Positions 9,784 to 20,267 are shown, counted from the stretch's first letter. The stretch: 50,654 nucleotides of DNA from Halanaerobiales bacterium (GCA_018399995.1 JAGYMU010000007.1:1-50654), one strand, 5' to 3'. Numbers and translations are program-made. Notes: generated from the sequence alone by a model not told the origin.

Positions 9784-10923
9784 TCAAGTATCCTTAACCT
9801 TAAATGCCCGATGATATATCTTTTTAACATCTTCCAGCTCAGGTTTGCGGGGGTTTGTTTTACTATTAACATTCTCTACTGCCATTTTCGCCATACAGGG
9901 GATATCCCTTCTTTCAATTAAAATCTCTGTATTCAGACCCAGGTTATCATAAAACTCAAAAATACTTTCTGCCAAATCTTTATTATTACCTGTCTTAAAT
10001 AATTTATTTATATCATCCATCTTTTTCTCACAGGCCGGATAGTTATATTCAATTATATAGGGCAAAAGTAGAGCATTAAGCAGTCCGTGGTGATGATTAT
10101 AATAAGCACCTACCTGGTGGGACATTCCGTGAACTAGACCAAGTCCCACATTTTCCATAGCCCAGCCGGCCAGGTAACTGGCAAGAAGCATTTTTTCTCT
10201 TGCAAGAAGGTTTGAACCATCTTTAACTACTATTTCTAAATTATTTACCACATACTCCATAGCCAGATAGGCGATTTTGTTTACATAGTCATTACTAATA
10301 CTGGACAAATATGCTTCCAGGGCATGAATAAAGGCATCCATACCGGTCCATAATGTAAGTTTTGGTGATAAAGTAAGGGTCATTTCTGGATCAATTACTG
10401 CTAACTCCGGAGCAATACAGGTACCACCTATACTCACTTTTTCCGGTATATCTGGATCAGTAATTACAGACCAGGAAGTTACTTCGCTCCCCGTACCGGC
10501 AGTAGTGGGAATAGTAATTACGGGAAATTTACTATAACCTCCCTTTAGTTCCCCTGTTTCCCCTAATAGCGCCAAATCCGGATTACTATAATAAAATGCT
10601 ACCGCTTTTGCTGTATCAAGTACACTGCCACCACCGATAGCAATTATTATATCGGGTTCAAACTCAATTGTTTTCTTAATTCCTTTTCTTATAATAGATT
10701 TAAGGGGATTTGTTTCAATTTCAGCAAATATTTTATATTTTATTTTGTTTTCTCTTAATGAATTCTCTATTCTTTCCAGTACTCCGGCTTTTATAATCCC
10801 TTTATCTGTATAAATCAAAGCTTTATTCATTTTTTTATTTTTTAAAATACACCCTATCTCAGATGTTTCTCCCTTTCCGAAAATAATACCCGGTCTTGTA
10901 ATAAAATTTATTTCTTGTTGCAT
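9784..10923 (-). CDS. iron-containing alcohol dehydrogenase
   Basis: IAIGGGSVLDTAKAVAF, TIPTTAGTGSEVT, GLVHGMSHQVGAYYNHHHGLLNA. Confidence 0.93.
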   Translation of the reverse strand: MQQEINFITRPGIIFGKGETSEIGCILKNKKMNKALIYTDKGIIKAGVLERIENSLRENKIKYKIFAEIETNPLKSIIRKGIKKTIEFEPDIIIAIGGGSVLDTAKAVAFYYSNPDLALLGETGELKGGYSKFPVITIPTTAGTGSEVTSWSVITDPDIPEKVSIGGTCIAPELAVIDPEMTLTLSPKLTLWTGMDAFIHALEAYLSSISNDYVNKIAYLAMEYVVNNLEIVVKDGSNLLAREKMLLASYLAGWAMENVGLGLVHGMSHQVGAYYNHHHGLLNALLLPYIIEYNYPACEKKMDDINKLFKTGNNKDLAESIFEFYDNLGLNTEILIERRDIPCMAKMAVENVNSKTNPRKPELEDVKKIYHRAFKVKDT

Positions 10924-12737
10924 TTAATATCACTTCCTGTTAATTTCTCTTCCTCTATCTCCAGCTCTTTTAAAAGTTCATTACCCGGTATACCATTATT
11001 ATCCCAGCCACGTATTTTATAATATTTTTGCAAACTTTCATAAAAATCACTTTCTGTTACCGGTTGTTGGCTGTTTTCATAAAATCGCTGTGGAATCCTA
11101 TCCTGTTTTTTATCAACACCGAAAAAAACATTAATCATCCGTTTTAAATTAAAAATCCTTTCTCCGGTTTTATAAAAACTATTCCAATCAATTTCATAAC
11201 CTGTGATTAAATTATACCAGTCCAGAAACTTTTCAAAGGGAAGTTTAGAATAGATTAAAAATTTACATATTTTCAGGGAATCAAAGAGGGTCATTATATT
11301 CTGCATCTTGACCGTCATTAAGGCCTTACCCTCAAGACCTATTCTGTCAAAAGTATTTTTATAACCTATTTCCGGAAAAACAGTTGCTCCTTCCAGAGCA
11401 TGTGTAAGACCCTGAACATGACAGGCACCTCTATTAGAAGTAGCATATCCAAGATAAAGACTGGCATAAGTTCGCGGATCATGAGCCGGTGGTTCAAGAC
11501 CCTTGATATGAATATTTAATTCGGGTGGAAGATCAAATTTTTTATTAATATATCTTGTTCCCTCTGCCAATAATTTGCCAATTCCTTTTCGCTTAATAAT
11601 TAATTTAATTATCTCTAATATATTTTCTCCATTACCCCAAACAAGTAATCTATTCTCTAAATACCCTTTTTCAGCAAGCTCTAAAGCTAAACCTATTACA
11701 TTACCCGTAGTTATTGTATCTATGCCACCTTTATTACACAAACTATTTGCCTTAATTACAGTAGCTAAATCATTAATAAGTAGATTGCTACCCAGGGTAC
11801 CGATAGTCTCATATTCAGGTCCTGCTTCATTTATTGAATTGATATTTATTTCTCTCCCACAGCCGATTATACACTGACCACAATAATAACTTTTTTCAAC
11901 ATATTTTTCATTTAATCTTATCCCGGAAAGACTCTTTCCCTCTTTTTCCCAATTTCTGATACGCCAGTTTTTAACTGGATAATCACCTGTTTTAAGAGCA
12001 TGATTAACTCCACAGGCAGTACCCAGATTTTTGATTGCTTCTGTTCCTTTCAAAACCTGTGGTATGGATTTTTTAATATCATTCTCCAGTACTTTTCTAT
12101 TAGAAATCGGTACTTGTTTTGTACCTTTAAAAACAACTACACTTTTTATATTTTTATTCCCCATAACTGTTCCTAGTCCACTTCGACCAAAAGCCCTCGC
12201 CTCTCTACCTCCAACCATTATTGAAGCAAATTTAACCCCATTTTCTCCTGCCTGTCCAATACTCATAATAGTAAATTTGCTATTATATTTTTCTTTAAAA
12301 AAATCCGATGTTTGATAAGTGTTTCTATTTTTTAATTCAGGGCATAATTTTATTTCAATCTTATCCTCTCTTACAACCAGATATGAAAGTTTTTCCGCCT
12401 TTCCCCTCAATATTATACCATCATAACCACATGAACGCAGAGTACTGCCTATTTTCCCACCCACATCAGATTCTGCCAAAATGCAGGTGAGTGGTGATAT
12501 AGAAGTAACATGAAGACGGTCGGAAGAGGGAACTTTTGTTCCACAGAAAGGGCCGGTACTAAAAATCAGGGGATAGTTATTAATATCAGTATTACCTGCA
12601 ATATTCTGGGCAAGAAGATATGTCCCAATTCCACTACCACCCAAATATTTTTTCAATATTTTTTCAGTTAAATAAAATTCACTTATATCTTTTTCTTTTA
12701 AATTAATATCTAGAAATCTATTAAAATAACCATCCAT
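10908..12737 (-). CDS. aldehyde:ferredoxin oxidoreductase (AOR family, W/Mo-pterin)
   Basis: MDGYFNRFLDINL...KKYLGGSGIGTYLL; GREARAFGRSGLGTVMGNKNIK; YYCGQCIIGCGREI. Confidence 0.93.
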   Translation of the reverse strand: MDGYFNRFLDINLKEKDISEFYLTEKILKKYLGGSGIGTYLLAQNIAGNTDINNYPLIFSTGPFCGTKVPSSDRLHVTSISPLTCILAESDVGGKIGSTLRSCGYDGIILRGKAEKLSYLVVREDKIEIKLCPELKNRNTYQTSDFFKEKYNSKFTIMSIGQAGENGVKFASIMVGGREARAFGRSGLGTVMGNKNIKSVVVFKGTKQVPISNRKVLENDIKKSIPQVLKGTEAIKNLGTACGVNHALKTGDYPVKNWRIRNWEKEGKSLSGIRLNEKYVEKSYYCGQCIIGCGREININSINEAGPEYETIGTLGSNLLINDLATVIKANSLCNKGGIDTITTGNVIGLALELAEKGYLENRLLVWGNGENILEIIKLIIKRKGIGKLLAEGTRYINKKFDLPPELNIHIKGLEPPAHDPRTYASLYLGYATSNRGACHVQGLTHALEGATVFPEIGYKNTFDRIGLEGKALMTVKMQNIMTLFDSLKICKFLIYSKLPFEKFLDWYNLITGYEIDWNSFYKTGERIFNLKRMINVFFGVDKKQDRIPQRFYENSQQPVTESDFYESLQKYYKIRGWDNNGIPGNELLKELEIEEEKLTGSDIKCNKK

Positions 12738-12780
12738 TATTTCCCAACTTTCTTTATGTTTTTATAATAATAATATAAAT

Positions 12781-12817
12781 AATCTAGCCCCTACTTGTTA
12801 TAAATAGGGACTAGATT
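12781..12817 (-). terminator. Hairpin downstream of the ABC substrate-binding protein gene
   Basis: AATCTAGCCCCTA ... TAGGGACTAGATT, one mismatch/wobble; T-tract is better on the + strand. Confidence 0.55.
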
Positions 12818-12843
12818 TTTATTGTCACAAATTTTAATCACCT

Positions 12844-13803
12844 TTAAATCAAATCATTTTCCATTAAAAATTCTTTTGCTACTTCTTCCGGTGTCTTACC
12901 CTCTAAATCAACAAGCGCATTTAATTTAGTCATATTTGCATCATCCATGTAGGGTATAACAGTTGCAAATATTTCTTCTAATTCAGGATATTTGTCATAT
13001 ACTTCTTCAGTTAAACATGGTGCCGCATTATATACGGGGTGAAATTGTTTATCATCAACAAGATTTACCAGTTCAAAGCCTTCTACACGTCCATCAGTAG
13101 CAAATCCCATGGCAACAGGTACTTTACCCTCTTTAAGTGCTCCATAGGTGATACCTACCTGCATTATTTTTACATCATCAAACTGAAACCCATAAAGCTC
13201 TTCCAAACCAACAAGCCCATCCTGTCGAATAGAATATTCATGATCAGTAGCAAAAACCCATTCATTGCCAACAGGAGATTCTACTCCTGAGTTAATAGCT
13301 TCTGCTAGATCACTAATAGTTTTTATCTCCAGTTCGTTAGCATCCTTTTGTCTCATCATCAATGTATAAGTATTGTTTACTTCACCATAATCAAGCCATA
13401 TAATCCCATTATTTTCATCTTCATCCTTTACTTTTTTATAACATTCTTCTGAATCTGTTAATGGGTTATCATGACCCAGATGTGTCATCCATCCTGTTCC
13501 CGTATATTCCCAGTACATATCAATTTCACCTGATTCCAGAGCCAAACGACAGACAGAAGAACCTCCCAATCCTGTTTTGTCAACAACATCAAAGCCCCTA
13601 TCTTCAAGAAGCAAAACTGTAATTTGACCGAGAATCAACTGTTCAGTAAACTGTTTTGAGCCAACTGTTATTTTTCCATCTGCAGCACCAACACTTAAAC
13701 AGACAGAAAAAATCAGCAAAGTAACTAATAAATAACTTATAACTTTTTTATTCATAATACTTTTCCCCTTTCTTTCTTTTTTATAATTAAATTTAAATAC
13801 CAT
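12844..13803 (-). CDS. glycine betaine/quaternary amine ABC transporter substrate-binding protein (OpuAC/ProX type)
   Basis: Signal peptide then ITVGSKQFTEQLILGQITVLLLEDRGFDVVDKTGLGGSSVCRLALESGEIDMYWEYTGTGW; true start probably the internal MNKKVISYLL. Confidence 0.92.
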   Translation of the reverse strand: MVFKFNYKKERKGKSIMNKKVISYLLVTLLIFSVCLSVGAADGKITVGSKQFTEQLILGQITVLLLEDRGFDVVDKTGLGGSSVCRLALESGEIDMYWEYTGTGWMTHLGHDNPLTDSEECYKKVKDEDENNGIIWLDYGEVNNTYTLMMRQKDANELEIKTISDLAEAINSGVESPVGNEWVFATDHEYSIRQDGLVGLEELYGFQFDDVKIMQVGITYGALKEGKVPVAMGFATDGRVEGFELVNLVDDKQFHPVYNAAPCLTEEVYDKYPELEEIFATVIPYMDDANMTKLNALVDLEGKTPEEVAKEFLMENDLI

Positions 13804-13853
13804 TAATTACTTTCTTATTAATCTTTATACTCCCCCCTTTTAATAAAATACTT

Positions 13854-14588
13854 TTACATATCAAAATTCCTTTTTGTCACCAGATATGATTCCAGAATTC
13901 CAAATATGCTATCAATAAACATACCAAAGAGTGCCGTCAAAATCCCTCCTGTAAAAATAATAGTATTCCTGGAAAGTGCAAGACCGGTTACAACTAGATC
14001 ACCCAGTCCACCAGCACCTATAAATGTTGCCAAGGCTGCAGCCCCTGTACAAACAACTGCTGAAACCCTAATCCCAGCCATAATTACCGGTAAGGCAAGT
14101 GGTAATTCTATCTTGTAAATAATATGTACAGGACTCATACCCATTCCCTTAGCTGCCTCTATTATTTCATCAGGAATAGCCTGTATACCTGCTGAAGTAT
14201 TGCGTAAAATTGGTAATAATGTATAAAGCCAGAGTGCAAAAAGACCCGTTTTAAATCCGAGACCAAGAGCCGTATAGACTAGAGCCAGAACAGCCAGACT
14301 AGGTACTGTCTGGGCAATGTTAGTTAGATTATCTACTATCGGTGCTATTGATTTAAATCTAGGTCTTGTTACTATAATACCCATGGGTACAGAAAAAAGT
14401 ATAGCACCAATAATTGAAATAATCACCAGTATAATATGCTCCCTACAAGTACGAATAATTTCATCATAATTCAATAAACGAGCCGCCATTGTTCCACCAG
14501 GATTATTAACAAAATATACAGCAGTTGCAATACCAAGTATTACAAGTATTATCGGATAATAAATATTATAATCTTTTTTTAAATGCAT
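13854..14588 (-). CDS. glycine betaine-type ABC transporter permease
   Basis: BPD permease EAAKGMGMSPVHIIYKIELPLALPVIMAGIR. Confidence 0.9.
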   Translation of the reverse strand: MHLKKDYNIYYPIILVILGIATAVYFVNNPGGTMAARLLNYDEIIRTCREHIILVIISIIGAILFSVPMGIIVTRPRFKSIAPIVDNLTNIAQTVPSLAVLALVYTALGLGFKTGLFALWLYTLLPILRNTSAGIQAIPDEIIEAAKGMGMSPVHIIYKIELPLALPVIMAGIRVSAVVCTGAAALATFIGAGGLGDLVVTGLALSRNTIIFTGGILTALFGMFIDSIFGILESYLVTKRNFDM

Positions 14589-14608
14589 ATATATACACTA
14601 CCTCTCGG

Positions 14609-15238
14609 TTAAGAAGTTTTCTTGACAAAATAATTCTCCAATTTACCAAAGAAAAAATCTGTTACAATCGATAAAATGCTAACAAATATAGCACCTGTTA
14701 ATATCATATTCCGACTTGTACGTGCAATACCGCGGAAAATAAGATCACCCAGACCACCAACACCAATATAAGACATAATGGCACCAATACCAATAATCAT
14801 AACTATTGAAGTCCTTACCCCTGCAATTATTACAGGTAAAGCCAAAGGTAATTTGATTTTGAATAATATCCATCTTTTTGTCATTCCCATCCCCCGGGCA
14901 GCTTCAATATATTCTTCAGGTATTTCTTTTATTCCGGTATAGGTATTGCGCACTATAGATAATAATGAGTAAACCACTAGACAGATAATAGCATTTATCA
15001 TCCCAATTCCAACAAGGGGAATAAGTATACCCATAAGTGCTATACTGGGAACAGTCATCGTTATCTGGGTAAAAGGTAGTATGATTTTTGATATTATCGG
15101 ATAATAAGCTGATATCAACCCCAAAAAAACTCCTACAATTATGGCAATAATAATAGCAAATAAAACCAACCAGATATGTTCAAGAAGTAATCTTAACACC
15201 ATTTGATTACGGGTAAATAAAAATTCTATAAATCCCAC
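14609..15238 (-). CDS. glycine betaine-type ABC transporter permease
   Basis: EAARGMGMTKRWILFKIKLPLALPVIIAGVRT. Confidence 0.9.
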   Translation of the reverse strand: MGFIEFLFTRNQMVLRLLLEHIWLVLFAIIIAIIVGVFLGLISAYYPIISKIILPFTQITMTVPSIALMGILIPLVGIGMINAIICLVVYSLLSIVRNTYTGIKEIPEEYIEAARGMGMTKRWILFKIKLPLALPVIIAGVRTSIVMIIGIGAIMSYIGVGGLGDLIFRGIARTSRNMILTGAIFVSILSIVTDFFFGKLENYFVKKTS

Positions 15239-15259
15239 AAATACATCTACCTCCTTTTT

Positions 15260-16426
15260 TTAACTATGAATTTCACTTTCGCTTTTGGCAGTATCAAGTA
15301 TATCCTGTAGAGAAATAACCCCTTTAAAGTTATTATCATCATCAACTACACATATCATACTATTACCAACACTTAGCATCTCTGATAATGCTTCACTTAA
15401 ACGAGTATAATCAGCAATTTTAGCTTTAACCGGTTGAATCAATGAATTTATACTGCCTTCCCGTTTTAATTGAGCATATGGTAGATAACCCATCAAAGTA
15501 TTTTCACTATCAGTAACATAAATTTTACTTTTCGGTTTATCACCTATTTTAGCCTTTATATCTGCTATAGAATCGGAATCACGTGCTACATATAAAGGGT
15601 TTTTCATAACTTCTTTAGCTAAAACAAGGTGTAACCTTTTCAGGGTAGAATCCCCACCAATCAGGTCTTCTACAAATTCATTCTCCGGTTGAGCCAGCAG
15701 TCCATCCGGAGAAGTATATTGAACAAGTTTACCTCCTCGCATTACAGCAATTTTTGTACCCATTTTTAATGCCTCATTAATATCATGAGTTACAAAAATT
15801 ATAGTCTTTTTTAATTTTTCCTGTAGATTTAGAAATTCATCCTGTAATCTACCGCGAGTTATAGGATCAACAGCACCAAATGGCTCATCCATTAACATTA
15901 CAGGAGGATTGGCAGCCATAGCCCGGGCAACTCCTACTCTCTGTCGCTGGCCTCCACTGAGATCTGATGGCCGGCGGTTCCTATATATTTCAGGATCCAG
16001 ATCCATCAATTCCATCAACTCATATACCCTATCTTTTATCTTATCTTTCGGCCAGTTTAATTCATTGGAAACGGTAGCAATATTTTCAAAGATCGTCATA
16101 TGGGGAAACAGACCTATTTCCTGAATTACATAGCCAATATTTCGCCTCAATTCTATAGGATCTACCTTCAGAACATTTTCACCATCAATAAGAATAGTTC
16201 CTTCTGTTGGTATAATAAGTTTATTAATCATTTTTAGCGTAGTCGTTTTACCACAACCAGAAGGTCCCACCAGGACACACGTTTCTCCTTCTCCGATTTC
16301 TAAATTCAGATTATCTACAGCCGGGATTTCAGCCCCTGGATATATCTTTGTGAGATTTTTGATTCTTATCATATAAAGCCTCCTTTTTATTAATCTTTTT
16401 TGACAATTATATTTCCATAACCTCAC
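15260..16426 (-). CDS. glycine betaine/proline-type ABC transporter ATP-binding protein with C-terminal CBS region
   Basis: GPSGCGKTTTLKMIN, LSGGQRQRVGVARAMA, tandem CBS-like C-term; start probably the internal MIRIKNLTKIYPGAEIP. Confidence 0.92.
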   Translation of the reverse strand: MRLWKYNCQKRLIKRRLYMIRIKNLTKIYPGAEIPAVDNLNLEIGEGETCVLVGPSGCGKTTTLKMINKLIIPTEGTILIDGENVLKVDPIELRRNIGYVIQEIGLFPHMTIFENIATVSNELNWPKDKIKDRVYELMELMDLDPEIYRNRRPSDLSGGQRQRVGVARAMAANPPVMLMDEPFGAVDPITRGRLQDEFLNLQEKLKKTIIFVTHDINEALKMGTKIAVMRGGKLVQYTSPDGLLAQPENEFVEDLIGGDSTLKRLHLVLAKEVMKNPLYVARDSDSIADIKAKIGDKPKSKIYVTDSENTLMGYLPYAQLKREGSINSLIQPVKAKIADYTRLSEALSEMLSVGNSMICVVDDDNNFKGVISLQDILDTAKSESEIHS

Positions 16427-16468
16427 GGTTACTACATCTCAATTTAAGAAAATATATTACTGACAAGA

Positions 16469-17896
16469 TTATAACGAATTTAGGTAAATACTTATTTCTC
16501 TATCTAAATTCTCGGGTAGCTTTTTTGGCTTTAAAGTAAATAGAATTTTTTTCACTTCATTTTTCAATAATTCAGAAATTTTTTTAAATTCTTTTTTATC
16601 AATATCTCTCAAACCACCTCTAAAAACATAAGAAGGTGGTATCCACAGATATTTCCTAAAATTATTAAAAGTATAGGGATGTGATGGGTAAATATCCCGT
16701 CCTAGGCTAACATCATCAATAGACTTCATAACTTCCTCTATCTCTTTCTCACTCAAGTCAGGGGCTTTAAGTAAATGTTTGCTTCTTTTAATCATTTCAT
16801 CTGTTAACACCAGCATTCTGGGATCATATAATTCACCATGCCCAAGAAAACCGACATCATGATTCATGGTAGAGTTTGAGAAAACAGCCATTTGAATAGA
16901 TTCCTGGGCTTCCCATGCCGCTTGGGCATCAAGATGGAAAGTGTCGGTACAACCTGCTGTACCCCAGTTAGGAAGATTATAATATCTACCCATATCAGCA
17001 TACATAGCAACTGTTTTTGCCCATTCAGGAGCACCGTAACAAACTATCATTTTTTTCATATCCATTGATGATGTATTTGCCCCAAAAACAAATTTGACAT
17101 CCCGATTCTTTAAATAGGCAAGAACCAATCCTGCCAGAGATTCTGCAGTACCCTGAATAACTCCCCCTTCCGGTGATATGGGAGCACCTGAACCAGAATT
17201 ATTACCGGCTGCATATAAAATAGGTATACCTTTTTCTACACAATACAGAAGTTTATCTATACCGGTTTTATCCATCTGCAGAGGAGAAATGGGTTCCATA
17301 TAAGCCAGAAAAAAAGGTTTCTCTTTGAAATTTTTTTCGCTCCCGGCAATCATTGCTGCAATCTTATGAGTATGTTTTACATCTGCTATCGTAGTTGAGG
17401 TAAACACCATTGGTTTTGTAGTGTTTCTGACCATCTCTGCAAATATTGATGGATATAATTTGTTTGTTGAAACATCATGGGGAAGGCCCATGGACATAAT
17501 AAAATCAAAATCAAGAGCATCAGCTATTTTTACATTACGGGCAATATCAGCCAATCTGGTTTCCCTTACAGACCAGTCTTCTATATCAATGTTATAAAGT
17601 GCATCTGAACCTGTACCAAAATAGTTTGCACCGTTTTTTAGTAGAAGAGATTTATTGCCTTCCCGATCATATAACTGCACTTCACTGTTTACACTTTCCA
17701 GTACTTCTTCAACCAGCGCGGGAGATATAAGTATCCTTCCTTCACTGTTTTTTTTAGCACCTGCTGTTAAAAATATTTTTTCTGCTTCTTTATGCTCCAC
17801 CTTCACCCCTGTCACGGAAAGTACTTTAAGTGCTGCCTTATGTATTTTATCTGCTCCACTTTTATTTAAAAATATTGAATAATCCGAACTATTCAT
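16469..17896 (-). CDS. MttB superfamily (trimethylamine methyltransferase-like) protein, no in-frame UAG
   Basis: HKAALKVLSVTGVKVEHKEAEKIF N-term; FGTGSDALYNID; NWGTAGCTDTFHLDAQAAWEAQESIQMAVFSNSTMNHDVGFLGHGELYDPRMLVLTDEMI. Confidence 0.9.
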   Translation of the reverse strand: MNSSDYSIFLNKSGADKIHKAALKVLSVTGVKVEHKEAEKIFLTAGAKKNSEGRILISPALVEEVLESVNSEVQLYDREGNKSLLLKNGANYFGTGSDALYNIDIEDWSVRETRLADIARNVKIADALDFDFIMSMGLPHDVSTNKLYPSIFAEMVRNTTKPMVFTSTTIADVKHTHKIAAMIAGSEKNFKEKPFFLAYMEPISPLQMDKTGIDKLLYCVEKGIPILYAAGNNSGSGAPISPEGGVIQGTAESLAGLVLAYLKNRDVKFVFGANTSSMDMKKMIVCYGAPEWAKTVAMYADMGRYYNLPNWGTAGCTDTFHLDAQAAWEAQESIQMAVFSNSTMNHDVGFLGHGELYDPRMLVLTDEMIKRSKHLLKAPDLSEKEIEEVMKSIDDVSLGRDIYPSHPYTFNNFRKYLWIPPSYVFRGGLRDIDKKEFKKISELLKNEVKKILFTLKPKKLPENLDREISIYLNSL

Positions 17897-17979
17897 TTTT
17901 GCCTCCTTTTATCCACAACTCACAATTTTCTTATAATTATACAGTTATATATTGTATTTATTCCTATTTTTAAATTTAT

Positions 17980-18179
17980 GGATCTTCTCCATTTCCGTGG
18001 GTAAAAAAATGTGAAGTTTGTTTGCTACACTGATTAGTGGCCATCTTCTTAATTGAATAGGTTTTTTATACGATATTTATATTATCCTTTTATTGTTAAA
18101 AAGCCCATCAATTAAAGAAAATGACTATAGATAATTTTATGTATAATCATAAATTGACCCACTAATTTGGAGAAGAACC
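17980..18179. mobile_element. MITE-like 200-bp non-coding element with ISL3-like terminal inverted repeats
   Basis: GGATCTTCTCCATTTCCGTGGGT (17980-18002) versus reverse complement GGTTCTTCTCCAAATTAGTGGGT (18157-18179); no ORF inside. Confidence 0.6.
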
Positions 18180-18222
18180 TTTTTTTAATAACTGTTGATT
18201 GATTATTTATAGAGGTGATTAT

Positions 18223-19014
18223 GTGCTAATAGAAGTCTCGATTCTTGCCAGCGGCAGTTCCGGCAATTCCATTTACATAAGTGATGGAGAGCATAGTTTT
18301 TTAATAGATGCTGGATTAAGCGGCAAAAAGATAATAAATAGATTAAAAAAAATTGATGTAGATTATAAAAAGATCAATGGAATTTTTGTAACCCATGAGC
18401 ATAAAGATCACACCAAAGGAGTGGGCATATTATCCCGCAGATTAGATGTACCAATATATGCAAATCAAAAAACCTGGGCAGCCTGTAAAGCCAGCATGGG
18501 TAAGGTTAAAGCAAAAAATATTAAAATATTCCAAGACGAATTTAGTTTTGGCGATTTTAATATTAAACCGATTGCTATTTCACATGATGCCTGTGCTCCA
18601 GTGGCTTATGTTGTATATAGAAAAAATAAGAAGTTGGTTTTTGCAACAGACATGGGTTATATTAAAGAGGAGTTAAAACAGGAACTTGTCAATGCAGATC
18701 TTTTACTACTGGAAGCCAATCATGATATAGATATGCTTATGTCGGGTAATTATCCTAATTTTTTAAAAAAGCGGATAAGGGGGAATAAGGGCCATTTATC
18801 CAATGATGCTGCTGCTGAAATATTGCCTAACCTGATCAATGGTAACTGCCCACAGATATTATTAGGTCATTTAAGTCAGGAAAATAACAACCCTAGAGTT
18901 GCCTATATAACTGTAAAAAATATGTTAAATGAAAAAGGCTTAATCGTAGATAAAGATTTAAAGCTAGATTTAACATACCAGGACAAGCCAACCAGAAAAT
19001 ATAAAATAAAATGA
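18223..19014 (+). CDS. MBL-fold metallohydrolase, YycJ/WalJ-like
   Basis: VSILASGSSGNSIYI...FVTHEHKDHTKGVGIL; GTG start at 18223 preceded by AGAGGTGAT preferred over the TTG at 18199. Confidence 0.88.
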   Translation: MLIEVSILASGSSGNSIYISDGEHSFLIDAGLSGKKIINRLKKIDVDYKKINGIFVTHEHKDHTKGVGILSRRLDVPIYANQKTWAACKASMGKVKAKNIKIFQDEFSFGDFNIKPIAISHDACAPVAYVVYRKNKKLVFATDMGYIKEELKQELVNADLLLLEANHDIDMLMSGNYPNFLKKRIRGNKGHLSNDAAAEILPNLINGNCPQILLGHLSQENNNPRVAYITVKNMLNEKGLIVDKDLKLDLTYQDKPTRKYKIK

Positions 19015-19032
19015 TTATCAGGTGGGATCATA

Positions 19033-19515
19033 ATGGATATTAATATTATTTCTGTAGGAAAAATGAAAGAAACTTATTTAAAAGAGGGCCAAAAAGATTA
19101 TTCGAATCGACTCCAACATTATTGTAATCTCAATCTAATAGAAGTGGAATCTGAAAAAACAACACATAAGATTAATGATTCCCAGATTGAATTAATCAAA
19201 AATCGTGAAGGCGAGAGGATAATTGAAAAGTTACACAAAAAGAAAAATTATATAATTAGTTTGGACAGGCAGGGCAAGCCGGTTTCATCTGAAGGTTTAG
19301 CTAAATCAATCAAAAATCTTCGTCTCAGAGGGGAGAGCCTATTAACCTTTATCGTTGGTGGCTCTTATGGGCTGGCGGAAAATGTTCTTGACAAATCAGA
19401 TTATAAGATGTCTTTATCCTACCTAACGTTTACCCATCAGATGAGTCGTTTGATTTTACTTGAACAGATTTACAGGGCTTTTAAAATATTGAAAAAAGAG
19501 CCTTATCACAAGTAG
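19033..19515 (+). CDS. rlmH: 23S rRNA (pseudouridine1915-N3)-methyltransferase
   Basis: MDINIISVGKMKETYLKEGQKDYSNRL; FIVGGSYGL; LEQIYRAFKILKKEPYHK. Confidence 0.95.
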   Translation: MDINIISVGKMKETYLKEGQKDYSNRLQHYCNLNLIEVESEKTTHKINDSQIELIKNREGERIIEKLHKKKNYIISLDRQGKPVSSEGLAKSIKNLRLRGESLLTFIVGGSYGLAENVLDKSDYKMSLSYLTFTHQMSRLILLEQIYRAFKILKKEPYHK

Positions 19516-19727
19516 ATATTTTTTTAAGTAGAAAGGTCTGTTTAGTAAATTTTTTAATTATCTAAAAAGCATCCTGATTTTAAATATAAGGCCAAAGATT
19601 TAAAAATAAAAAGACATAATATATATTAAAGTTTAATTCACAATGGTTTAAATTAATTGCTAGAAAAGAGTTTAAATCAATTTAAGTTGCTCAAATTTTT
19701 AAAAAATATTAGAAACGAGCTGATATT

Positions 19728-20171
19728 ATGGACCGCCCTGATTGGAATCAATATTTTATGCAGATGGCTGAATTAGCAGCTAAAAGGTCGACCTGTTTGC
19801 GGCGCAAAGTAGGTGCTGTTCTGGTAAAGGATAAAAGAATTTTGGCTACCGGTTATAACGGTGCACCTAAGAAATTACCTCACTGTGAAGATACAGGTTG
19901 TTTGAGAGAAAAAGAAGGTGTTCCCAGTGGTGAAAAACATGAAATATGCCGGGGAATTCACGCCGAACAGAATTTAATAGCTCAGTCCGCAGTGCACGGG
20001 GTTAAAACAGAGGGAGCTACCGTTTATTGTACGAATCAGCCCTGTAGTATTTGTGTTAAATTACTAATTAATTCTGGTATTAAGAGAATATATTATCAAG
20101 ATCCCTATGATGACGAATTTGCCACAAGGTTATTAGAGCAATCTGATATAGAGTACCATCAACTTACATAA
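19728..20171 (+). CDS. deoxycytidylate deaminase (ComEB-like)
   Basis: RRKVGAVLVKDKRILATGYNGAPKKLPHC...GIHAEQNLIAQSA...TNQPCSICVKLLINSGI. Confidence 0.93.
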   Translation: MDRPDWNQYFMQMAELAAKRSTCLRRKVGAVLVKDKRILATGYNGAPKKLPHCEDTGCLREKEGVPSGEKHEICRGIHAEQNLIAQSAVHGVKTEGATVYCTNQPCSICVKLLINSGIKRIYYQDPYDDEFATRLLEQSDIEYHQLT

Positions 20172-20267
20172 AAACATATATTTTGACATCATAATAAGAT
20201 GAAATATGGTATATAATATGTTATAATTATTATTGAAATAATTAACAAATAAAGGGAGTTGTAGATA

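Noticed and set aside
16469-17896. Possible pyrrolysine-containing MttB
   Set aside because: The ORF runs full length without an internal UAG, so it belongs to the non-Pyl branch.
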